This document shows positions 7,278 through 13,862 of a stretch of 15,107 nucleotides of DNA, piece after piece. A program made the position numbers and the translations under genes. Position 1 is the first letter of the stretch. The number at the start of each line of letters is the position of its first letter. The stretch covers positions 1 to 15,107 of the forward strand of contig JAMPGN010000093.1 in the NCBI GenBank assembly GCA_023663915.1, in the 5' to 3' direction. A model generated the notes under the pieces. The model had not been told where the DNA came from and did not search any database. It saw nothing but the letters and a program-made list of their open reading frames with translations. This DNA comes from Eubacterium sp. (GTDB lineage: Bacteria > Bacillota_A > Clostridia > Lachnospirales > Lachnospiraceae).

Positions 7278-9473
7278 ATGAAACTGTTTTGTAGATTTTG
7301 TAGAAAAAGATTTCGCTATTTTACAGGTGTGTTTTATTTATGTATATTAGCAATAGGAAGCCCTGTACTTGTGGTACAAGGGCAGGAATATATCTTGGAG
7401 GAAGGTGTGTCAGACAATGATTTACAGACTGAGCAGCAGCAAATAGAATCGAGGGGCAAGGACGAAGCGACATGGCAGGATCAGGAAGGAAACTGGCAAT
7501 CTGGTTCTTTGACGGACGCGGTAACAAATGTTCCGTCGCAAGGCACAATAACCCTTTGGTCAGATGTTTCGCTGACAGGCGGGATAACTATTTCAAAACA
7601 ACTTACAATCGTTTCAAATGATGCACAGAATCCTTGTACAATAAAAAATACCACACAGGATACAGATGACAGAAAAGACAGGGGAAGGATTTTTACCATT
7701 ACCAGTGGTGAATTATGGTTACAGGACATTATTCTGGACGGTGGGAGAACAGAGGGAACAGTTGCTTATCACCCGTTAATCTGTGTGAACGGGCAGGCGG
7801 CAATTTTGAGAATGCTCGACGGCGCTGTATTACAAGATGCGGAAAATATGTCAGAGCGTATGTGCGGCGGCGGAATTAATCTCAGAAGAGGGCAGCTCTA
7901 CATGCATGGGGGTTCTAAGATCACACACTGTAAGGCAAGGGATGGCGGTGGTGTCGAGGTAAATAGCAGTTCTGCATATAATTACGCCATGTTTGGGCTT
8001 GCAGGCGGCAATATTGAAGAATGTGAGGCTGATAACGGAGGCGGCATATACGTTAATATCGGAATGGTTCAAATGATGAGCGGAGAGATTACGGGCAACC
8101 GTGCAACGAAAGAGGCATCTGAGTCAGAACGTAATGGCGGCGGTGGAATCTATATAGCCGGGGAGTCAGCGTTGGCGAAAAGGGCAGCCGTCCTTATACG
8201 GGGTGGCAGGATTGCAGATAATACTGCTGTGTCGGATGGAGGCGGTATTCTTGTCAAAGGTGGGGCATATACGCAGCTTCAGATGGAGGGCGGTACGCTG
8301 GAAGGAAACAAGGCACAATGCGGCGGAGGCATTTCTGTGATTCGTGGGAACCTGAGATTGTATAGCGGTACGGTCACGGGCAATCAGGCCAGTCTATATG
8401 GTGGCGGTATTCTGGGCAGTCCGAACAGTCTGATTGAATTGCAGGGCAATCCCAAAGTGTATGACAATATTGCCAAAGACACAGAGGATCGGTTTGATAA
8501 CCTGTATCTGGACGGCAGGGAGGACGATTCGCCCACGGAGGCGACGGCTCCGATCAGCTTGGTCGGTGCGCTGACAGACGGCGTACAACTCGGAATGAGC
8601 CGCTGGGTTCGTCCCGACGAAGGCGGTCATCCCTACAGGGAAATGATCGTGCCGGGCTATAATACGACTACGAAGAGTGATTATACGATTACACAGGGCG
8701 ATTTGGACAGGCTGTGTGATGACCGGTTAAGCAGCCAGAAAGAACTGTATGCAGATAATATGGAAGAGTATGCGTTTCTTCTGCATGAGGGTAAAATTGT
8801 TATGGTACTGGCAGTTGATATTACACTCGATCGAGATAAACTTTCCTTGAAGACCGCGGGTGAGACGGCGACGCTTAACGCGGTTGTGACACCCGACAAT
8901 GCACTCATTCAAGACGTGATATGGTCATCGTCTGACGAAACGATAGCAACGGTGGATGCAGACGGAGTGGTGACAGCCGTAAGTGAGGGTCAGGCAGTGA
9001 TTACTGCAACAACGGTGTCGCCTTACCATGCATCGGCATCCTGTAAAGTGACGGTAGGGGAAGAGGAGGAAGAACCGTCTGAGCCAAAACCGCCCCAGAC
9101 TCCCGACAAACCGGAAAATGACAAAGAGGAAAGCGGCGGAGAAGATCCTGGCGTAAGCATACCCGATGCCGGCGGAGAAGACGGGAATGAGGAAAACACA
9201 GTACAACCAGATCCTTCCCAAAATAATGATTCATATGCGAAAAGTACGCGGGGGGGGGTACAAGGCACACAGGCGGTACAGAACCAGATAACACAGAAAT
9301 CTCAGCCGGCACAGAGCGTTCCGGCAGTACAGAATATTCAGACAACAAAAAATCCGCAGACGGGTAGTTTCATTCTCTGGATGTATGCGGCAGCAGTCCT
9401 GTCAGCCCTTTGTATGCTGATCCTCACTTTTTGGCGGATTAAGAGGAAAAAGAGGAAACGGAGGGAAAGATGA
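7278..9473 (+). CDS. Sortase-anchored surface protein with beta-helix and Big2 domains
   Basis: A 731-residue wall-anchored protein, probably an adhesin or wall-exposed structural protein. The signal peptide covers about residues 1-35 (basic start, hydrophobic core, cleavage near VQG/QEY). Residues about 90-410 carry repeated GGGI turns (CGGGINL, DGGGVEV, NGGGIYV, GGGGIYI, DGGGILV, CGGGISV, YGGGILG) alternating with SGxxTGN strands, typical of a right-handed parallel beta-helix. Residues about 513-594 are a bacterial Ig-like group 2 domain (WSSSDETIATVDADGVVTAV). A Glu/Pro-rich then Gln-rich wall-spanning stretch follows. The end is a cell-wall sorting signal: NPQTG at 692-696, a hydrophobic helix and a basic tail. 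NPQT-type motifs are class B sortase substrates, and such a sortase is the next gene. AGGGAGG lies 10 nt before the start. A G9 tract at 9250-9258 interrupts the wall-spanning region. Confidence 0.88.
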   Translation: MKLFCRFCRKRFRYFTGVFYLCILAIGSPVLVVQGQEYILEEGVSDNDLQTEQQQIESRGKDEATWQDQEGNWQSGSLTDAVTNVPSQGTITLWSDVSLTGGITISKQLTIVSNDAQNPCTIKNTTQDTDDRKDRGRIFTITSGELWLQDIILDGGRTEGTVAYHPLICVNGQAAILRMLDGAVLQDAENMSERMCGGGINLRRGQLYMHGGSKITHCKARDGGGVEVNSSSAYNYAMFGLAGGNIEECEADNGGGIYVNIGMVQMMSGEITGNRATKEASESERNGGGGIYIAGESALAKRAAVLIRGGRIADNTAVSDGGGILVKGGAYTQLQMEGGTLEGNKAQCGGGISVIRGNLRLYSGTVTGNQASLYGGGILGSPNSLIELQGNPKVYDNIAKDTEDRFDNLYLDGREDDSPTEATAPISLVGALTDGVQLGMSRWVRPDEGGHPYREMIVPGYNTTTKSDYTITQGDLDRLCDDRLSSQKELYADNMEEYAFLLHEGKIVMVLAVDITLDRDKLSLKTAGETATLNAVVTPDNALIQDVIWSSSDETIATVDADGVVTAVSEGQAVITATTVSPYHASASCKVTVGEEEEEPSEPKPPQTPDKPENDKEESGGEDPGVSIPDAGGEDGNEENTVQPDPSQNNDSYAKSTRGGVQGTQAVQNQITQKSQPAQSVPAVQNIQTTKNPQTGSFILWMYAAAVLSALCMLILTFWRIKRKKRKRRER
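9250..9258 (+). repeat. G9 homopolymer in the surface-protein gene
   Basis: Nine consecutive G bases encode the Arg-Gly-Gly-Val turn near residue 658. A one-base loss gives a stop about 12 codons later; a one-base gain gives TAG at 9365-9367. Both lose the membrane helix and basic tail of the sorting signal. Confidence 0.9.
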
Positions 9474-9474
9474 T

Positions 9475-10212
9475 ATGAAAGCCGTATATGCTTTTTGGAT
9501 GACTCTGCTTCTTGAAGTGTTTCTTTTTTCTGTCATTGTTATTTGTTTTTATTATAGAGACTCCGGAGAAAATGAAAAAGAAGCGGAGGAAGTAATTTGT
9601 TATATTACTCAGGGAACATCGGAAAGCCGTAGAACTGAAATAATCGGAAAGCAGACCGGTTTTGGAAAATTAAAGGAACTTAATGCGGATGCCGTCGGCT
9701 GGATCACGTTTAACGATCAATCCGTGAATTATCCGATTGTGCAGGCCGGAGATAATGCATATTATTTGAACCATTCTTTTAAGGGAAAAGAGAATCAGGC
9801 AGGCTGTATTTTTATGGATTGTCGGAATGAATCTTTTGAAGATCGAAACGTGGTGATCTATGGTCATAATATGCTTAATCGCACGATGTTTGGTTCTTTG
9901 AAAGATGTGTTTCAAGAAGAGTTCTGGAAAGAAGAAGGACGCGACCTTATCTGGATAGTCGATACGGAGAATTATCTGAGAACCTATAAGATTTTTAGTT
10001 ACTATATTATTGAGGAGGAAGAATATTATATCACGACAGCTTTTAAGGATGATGCGGACTACGCCGAATTTTTGGAGGTGGTAAAAGCAAGGAGCTTTCG
10101 CGAGCTGGATGCTGCCGTCACAGCGGACGATCATATTCTGACACTTTCCACCTGTGCAGGAGCAGCCGGGACGGGTAGACGGAGAGTTGTTCATGCGAAG
10201 TTGGTTGGGTAG
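9475..10212 (+). CDS. Class B sortase
   Basis: A 245-residue membrane-anchored cysteine transpeptidase that cuts a sorting motif between Thr and the next residue and links the protein to peptidoglycan. One N-terminal hydrophobic helix (about 7-27) anchors it. The catalytic set is complete: His131 in VIYGHNM, Cys227 in TLSTC, and an arginine in the RRR run at 235-237 just before VVHAKL. Features of class B are the NADAVGWITF and VNYPIVQAGDNAYYLNHSF segments before the core and the long helix-containing insert (residues about 140-210) between His and Cys. It starts 1 nt after the stop of the substrate gene, and its GGAGGG lies inside that gene's end, so the two are translationally coupled. Its NPQTG partner is presumably the upstream protein. 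Confidence 0.92.
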   Translation: MKAVYAFWMTLLLEVFLFSVIVICFYYRDSGENEKEAEEVICYITQGTSESRRTEIIGKQTGFGKLKELNADAVGWITFNDQSVNYPIVQAGDNAYYLNHSFKGKENQAGCIFMDCRNESFEDRNVVIYGHNMLNRTMFGSLKDVFQEEFWKEEGRDLIWIVDTENYLRTYKIFSYYIIEEEEYYITTAFKDDADYAEFLEVVKARSFRELDAAVTADDHILTLSTCAGAAGTGRRRVVHAKLVG

Positions 10213-10246
10213 CAGGCTGGTAATCTATTTATCAGGACATAAGCAT

Positions 10247-10289
10247 AAAAAGGGCGTAAAGCTCCGATATTTAATCGACTCTACGCTCT
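10247..10289 (-). terminator. Terminator of the 39-aa minus-strand gene
   Basis: The arms AGGGCGTA (10251-10258) and TACGCTCT (10282-10289) pair over 8 bp with one G-U, with CGAT/ATCG pairing inside. On the minus strand the stem is followed by TTTTTATG. On the plus strand no U-run follows, so it would end the sortase transcript only weakly. Confidence 0.65.
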
Positions 10290-10315
10290 GTTAGATGGAA
10301 ATATCTGATTAGGCA

Positions 10316-10435
10316 TTACTCTTGCTCTTTCGGGTCGTGTGTTTCAATATATTCTATGATTGCAAGAATCTCATCACTGCTCATCCCTTTTTCACGTAAT
10401 TTACGAATAAGGTTGACGACCTCTTTACCTGTCAT
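10316..10435 (-). CDS. Small conserved-looking protein of 39 residues
   Basis: An intact gene below normal annotation size. It starts ATG at 10435 with AGGTGA 7 nt upstream, ends TAA, and lies between its own promoter and terminator on the minus strand. The protein begins MTGKEVVNLIRKLREKGM, continues SSDEILAIIEYIETH and ends in charged residues. Two amphipathic helices separated by a GMSSDEI turn are predicted, resembling a small helix-turn-helix-like or protein-binding unit. I recall similar short proteins in Clostridia but cannot name a family. There is no signal peptide or membrane segment. It sits between the sortase and the copy B operator and is transcribed opposite to both surface operons. 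Its function is unknown. Confidence 0.72.
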   Translation of the reverse strand: MTGKEVVNLIRKLREKGMSSDEILAIIEYIETHDPKEQE

Positions 10436-10480
10436 ATACAATCACCTGCTTTCTACTATGGCTTGTACGGATATGTCATA

Positions 10481-10509
10481 AGTATATCATAACAGTGATG
10501 CAAAGTCTA
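10481..10509 (-). promoter_or_regulatory. Promoter of the 39-aa gene
   Basis: On the minus strand the -35-like TAGACT (10509-10504), a 17-bp spacer and the -10 TATACT (10486-10481) preceded by an extended TGA form a good promoter about 45 nt upstream of the start codon. Confidence 0.6.
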
Positions 10510-10532
10510 TTTAATTTGGTTTGGCCTTATTG

Positions 10533-10552
10533 ATTCATTAGCATTCATTAGC
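10533..10552. repeat. Two tandem copies of ATTCATTAGC
   Basis: The 10-mer at 10533-10542 is repeated exactly at 10543-10552, upstream of both the minus-strand promoter and the copy B operator. One helical turn apart, it could be a binding site or a simple duplication. Confidence 0.5.
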
Positions 10553-10618
10553 TTCTGTCTGGTTGAGGATATTACATTTGGCACAAAATTTATTTATCCC
10601 CAAATTTTCCTCCAAAAC

Positions 10619-10687
10619 TGCAATCCATACCAAAAAAAGTGCAAACCATGCCGAATCGGTTGTTTTTGTAGGTCTATTTGATATATT
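10619..10687 (+). promoter_or_regulatory. LytTR-type direct-repeat operator and promoter, copy B
   Basis: TGCAATCCATACC (10619-10631) and TGCAAACCATGCC (10640-10652) are direct repeats exactly 21 bp apart. The -35 TTGTTT (10660-10665), a 16-bp spacer and the -10 TATATT (10682-10687) follow. It aligns without gaps to 7139-7205, with 54 of 67 positions identical by eye, including CCGAA-CGGTTG next to the -35. The repeats here match each other better than in copy A. Confidence 0.65.
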
Positions 10688-10689
10688 TT

Positions 10690-10702
10690 ATGTAAATTAC
10701 AT
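10690..10702. promoter_or_regulatory. Palindrome at the transcription start of copy B
   Basis: ATGTAA-A-TTACAT is a perfect 6-1-6 inverted repeat 2 bp past the -10. ATGTAAATT recurs at 10704-10712. It may be a repressor site or a 5' mRNA hairpin. Confidence 0.35.
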
Positions 10703-10763
10703 TATGTAAATTTAAATATTCATTTTAACGTTATGATTTTAGCAGAAAGGGATATCTGATTGA

Positions 10764-11693
10764 ATGAAGAGAAGAAAGGGAATAACCGTCAGAAAATTGA
10801 TTGATACAGGGAAAAGAAGAAAATCGCAGTTTCGTAAAAGGTTTATCTGCATTGTTGTGATTTTCTCGATGTTTTTTACCCAGTGCCGGGTTACAGATGT
10901 GTTTGCGGCTGGACCGGGAAGAGACAAAATGAAGGGAAGCCGAAGAGGAGAAGAAGCATCTTCGATTACGGGCACGCCATCCTATGCCGTGCGGATTCCA
11001 ACTCACGGCAATATCACGGGACAGTATCCCGAATTTATGGGTACAGGGGACAGCTATGCCGCGAGTCCGGAGGGGACGGTTGATTTGAATAGTCCTATCA
11101 CTTTTAAAATGAAATATAAACCGTTGGAAGCCTACACAGGCGGCAGCGATACGGAAGTACAGCAGAGTTTCCTAAGTATCCGGGAAGCAGATTCTACCGC
11201 AAATGCACCTTTCTTCCTGCTTGACAATGCGCCTACGCTGACAAGTAAGAAGCAGGTAAATGGAAACATTCATGTACTTTCCTGCAGTGTGGGTGAGCCG
11301 AACAGTCAGGGAAATTGCGATCTTGAATTGACCTTTGATCCGAAACAATTAAATCAGACAATCTTTTATACCGTTACGTTTAATGGGAAAGATTTTATCA
11401 TAAACAGCAAATATGCTCCCGGCTGGCAGATCACAGACACCAATGGCCAGGTATTGATCGCCTACCACGACTATCCTGACCAGAATGGTCACATGATTCT
11501 CTACAATTTGGAGATCATACAGAATGGCGTGACAAAAGCGCACTATGACGGTACGCGCTCCTTTGATGGCACAAGGCTGATCGACATTTCCGGTAATGGC
11601 AGGGACGCAGAGATAAATGGCGCGGTGACATGGCATACGACGGGCTTTGAGGGCAAGGAAGAGTCGGAGGTCATACTCGCCAGACAGTCATGA
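10764..11693 (+). CDS. Secreted protein, possibly with a LamG-like C-terminal segment
   Basis: A 309-residue protein with a long basic N-terminus (about 25 residues) and a hydrophobic core ending in VFA/AGP near residue 48, an export signal. The mature part is rich in strands and carries paired segments such as FLSIREAD, FFLLDNAPTL and FTVTFNG-like strands. Near the end, FDGTRLIDISGNGRDAEINGAVTW resembles the opening of LamG/concanavalin-like domains (typically DxSGNGNxGxxxGA). The protein stops about 20 residues later, so such a domain would be cut short. There is no sorting signal, so it would be released or held non-covalently. The ribosome site AAAGGG is 12-13 nt from the ATG, rather far. 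It is driven by the copy B promoter. I do not recognise the family with confidence. Confidence 0.65.
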   Translation: MKRRKGITVRKLIDTGKRRKSQFRKRFICIVVIFSMFFTQCRVTDVFAAGPGRDKMKGSRRGEEASSITGTPSYAVRIPTHGNITGQYPEFMGTGDSYAASPEGTVDLNSPITFKMKYKPLEAYTGGSDTEVQQSFLSIREADSTANAPFFLLDNAPTLTSKKQVNGNIHVLSCSVGEPNSQGNCDLELTFDPKQLNQTIFYTVTFNGKDFIINSKYAPGWQITDTNGQVLIAYHDYPDQNGHMILYNLEIIQNGVTKAHYDGTRSFDGTRLIDISGNGRDAEINGAVTWHTTGFEGKEESEVILARQS

Positions 11694-11761
11694 AATAAGA
11701 TAAGTTTTGGGGAATCCTTAAGGAAAATGAAAGATTATCATACAAAAGGAGTTGAAAAGAC

Positions 11762-12364
11762 ATGACGGAAGAGTTGGAAATCTTTGATTGGAAAATAAGT
11801 ACCCATATGGCGGGAAGCCTGGACAGCGACGGTACGCTGACAATTTTTGGAACAGGGCGGATGTCGGACTATGAAACTTCTATGCAGAAACCTTGGAATG
11901 ACAATCGGTTAAATATCACAAGAATCATTATCAGCGATGGGGTGACATACATAGGGAAAGACGCGTTTTATGGCTGCTCCAACGTAACAAGCGTGGAGAT
12001 TTCAGACAGTGTGACGGATATAGGCGATATGGCATTTGGGGAGTGTTCAAGCCTGCAAAGTATTACGCTCCCTCGCAGTATGACCAGAATAGGGGTTAGC
12101 GCATTTCAAGATACGGGATTGACGAGCATTACGATTCCCGCTGGCGTGAGCAGTATCGGACATGGCGCATTCAGCCGGGCATTTCTAGGTTTTAGCAAGT
12201 TACAGACAGTGATATTTGAAGGCAAAGTTACGGAGATGGGTGCCTTTTGTTTTTATAATCATGGTAGGGAGTTAACGACAGTCAAAGCACGTCGTGAAGA
12301 TATGAGTTATTACGCTGGGCATGATGCGCTTACGTTATTTGGAGGGGATATTACTTTACTTTGA
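11762..12364 (+). CDS. BspA-like leucine-rich repeat protein without signal peptide
   Basis: A 200-residue protein. Residues about 8-50 (SLDSDGTLTIFGTGRMSDY) match the usual lead-in of BspA-type surface proteins. Then follow about four LRR_5 repeats with the pattern xxIGxxAFxxCxxLxxIxIPxxVxxI (YIGKDAFYGCSNV, DIGDMAFGECSSL, RIGVSAFQDTGL, SIGHGAFSRAF). Such repeats usually mediate binding to host proteins or other bacteria. AGGAG lies 10 nt before the ATG. There is no signal peptide and no anchor, which is unusual for this class. It follows the secreted protein by 68 nt and probably shares its transcript. It may be a remnant of a longer surface protein, or a truly cytosolic or non-classically released protein. 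Confidence 0.72.
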   Translation: MTEELEIFDWKISTHMAGSLDSDGTLTIFGTGRMSDYETSMQKPWNDNRLNITRIIISDGVTYIGKDAFYGCSNVTSVEISDSVTDIGDMAFGECSSLQSITLPRSMTRIGVSAFQDTGLTSITIPAGVSSIGHGAFSRAFLGFSKLQTVIFEGKVTEMGAFCFYNHGRELTTVKARREDMSYYAGHDALTLFGGDITLL

Positions 12365-12365
12365 C

Positions 12366-12392
12366 GGAAAGGCTCAGTTGACTTTTCCTTTT
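12366..12392 (+). terminator. Terminator after the BspA-like gene
   Basis: GGAAAGG (12366-12372) pairs with CTTTTCC (12382-12388), extended by TC/GA with a bulged C and a 4-nt loop. TTTT (12389-12392) follows. It separates the copy B operon from the kinase gene. Confidence 0.65.
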
Positions 12393-12525
12393 GTGCTTGT
12401 TAGTATGTAAAAACAAACAAAGTATACCAAAACAGGTCATTTTTTGTGATTATTTGTTATTCGGGGTAGGTATATGTATTTGAACAGGTATACATATGTG
12501 GTTCGTGTGATGAAAGGGAATAAGT

Positions 12526-13839
12526 ATGTTAGGTGGTCCTGTATATATAGCATTTATCCGGTTTGCCATAAGCTTTGTCGGAGTGATTTTATTGTTTATG
12601 GGGATGAGTGAATCCCGGTTTGGCCGGAAAAAAACCATTGTCTGCTATACATGTTTCAGCATGGTGATGATCGGTCTGGGATGTATCTGGTATGTGGTGG
12701 ACTGGGAAAGCTGTGTGCGGATCGTGGCGTTTGCGATGTATCTGTGTTTTGCGATATTTTCCATAATCATAAGCAGGGATTCTATTTATCTGTCGATCTA
12801 TAAACTGGCGTTGACTTTTTATCTGTTGGCGGTTTTCCTGATCGGTGGGCTGGAGGTTGCCATTATTTTCTTTGACAGGAATGTATGGGCGGACATTATT
12901 ACGCGTGTGATATTGATTCTGCTTATGACATTCTTTATAGAAATAAAGTTAAAAGATGCTATCAAGGGATTCGGGGATTATGTGGAGAAGGAGGTAGACA
13001 AATTCAGCGTTGCGGTTATGATTATCTGTATTCTCCTGGGAATTGGGTTTGTCCTAAATTCAAATATTAAGGATGCGACTCCGTTCCGCCTTTATCAGAT
13101 TATTGTTAATTTTGTTTTGATAGGTACTTTGCAGCTTCTTGTGTACCGCTTTTATCTGCATATCGGTATCGAGAAAGAATATGAAAGAGAAAATCAGTTA
13201 ATACAGATGAACCACAAACTTTTGGAGCGGCAGCTTGAGATTCTGGAGGATTCTGTGGAATCCGGGAAACGGCTCCGCCATGATATAAGACATCATAACG
13301 CGGTGATAGCGGAGTATGTACGCCGTGGACAGAAGGAAGAACTGCTGCAATATCTGAAAGAGTATGATAAGGAAACAGATCAGGGGATGCCGGAGAAGAT
13401 ATGTGCTAATACTGCAATCAATAATATTCTTTCCGCATACACAAGAAAGGCGAGGGAGGAGCAGATTAAAGTCAAGCTTGACATTGAGATCGGCAAGGAC
13501 CTGGCGATACCGAATATCGATCTGGTAGCAATACTCGCAAATGCCTATGAAAATGCGATTTATGCCTGCATGGAAGTTAAGAAGCAATCGGATGAAAAGG
13601 AATGTTCTATCCACTTAATGATTCGCAAAAGAAAAAATAAACTGATTATCTTCTGCAGTAATACATGCAGGATGGAAACCGAGCTGCAGAACGGACAGCC
13701 GAAAACAGAATTTACGGGCGGAATTGGAGTCTTGAGTATCATTAGAACAGCGGAAAAGTATGACGGAGAGTATGATTTTAAAAATGATAACGGCATGTTT
13801 ATTTTTCGGTTGATTATGAACATTCCGTCAGATTTATAG
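12526..13839 (+). CDS. AgrC/ComD-type sensor histidine kinase (GHKL)
   Basis: A 437-residue membrane kinase. Six to seven hydrophobic segments span residues about 7-27, 38-58, 66-83, 93-116, 124-140, 160-178 and 188-210, the layout of peptide-sensing HPK10 kinases. A coiled linker (about 216-248) leads to the phosphoacceptor region LRHDIRHH (His252). The ATPase part has the N-box NAYENAIYAC (Asn339, Asn343) and the G-box GGIGVLSI (398-405), matching the GHKL subfamily. AAAGGG lies 8 nt before the ATG. The kinase phosphorylates its partner regulator 23 nt downstream. Related kinases usually sense secreted peptides. No AgrD/AgrB-like genes are visible, so the signal is unknown. Key residues are intact. 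Confidence 0.9.
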   Translation: MLGGPVYIAFIRFAISFVGVILLFMGMSESRFGRKKTIVCYTCFSMVMIGLGCIWYVVDWESCVRIVAFAMYLCFAIFSIIISRDSIYLSIYKLALTFYLLAVFLIGGLEVAIIFFDRNVWADIITRVILILLMTFFIEIKLKDAIKGFGDYVEKEVDKFSVAVMIICILLGIGFVLNSNIKDATPFRLYQIIVNFVLIGTLQLLVYRFYLHIGIEKEYERENQLIQMNHKLLERQLEILEDSVESGKRLRHDIRHHNAVIAEYVRRGQKEELLQYLKEYDKETDQGMPEKICANTAINNILSAYTRKAREEQIKVKLDIEIGKDLAIPNIDLVAILANAYENAIYACMEVKKQSDEKECSIHLMIRKRKNKLIIFCSNTCRMETELQNGQPKTEFTGGIGVLSIIRTAEKYDGEYDFKNDNGMFIFRLIMNIPSDL

Positions 13840-13862
13840 CCGGACAGGTAGGAGGAAAGTGG

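Noticed and set aside
10436..10763. CRISPR repeats or an RNA gene in the intergenic DNA before the second surface operon.
   Set aside because: Only a 10-bp tandem pair, the operator repeats and the palindromes are present; no spaced repeat array and no tRNA-like fold.
12474..12611. A 45-codon plus-strand frame before and into the kinase gene, considered as a signal-peptide (AgrD-like) gene.
   Set aside because: The ribosome site is too close and weak, most of it overlaps the kinase start, and it lacks the hydrophobic leader and acidic tail of autoinducer precursors.
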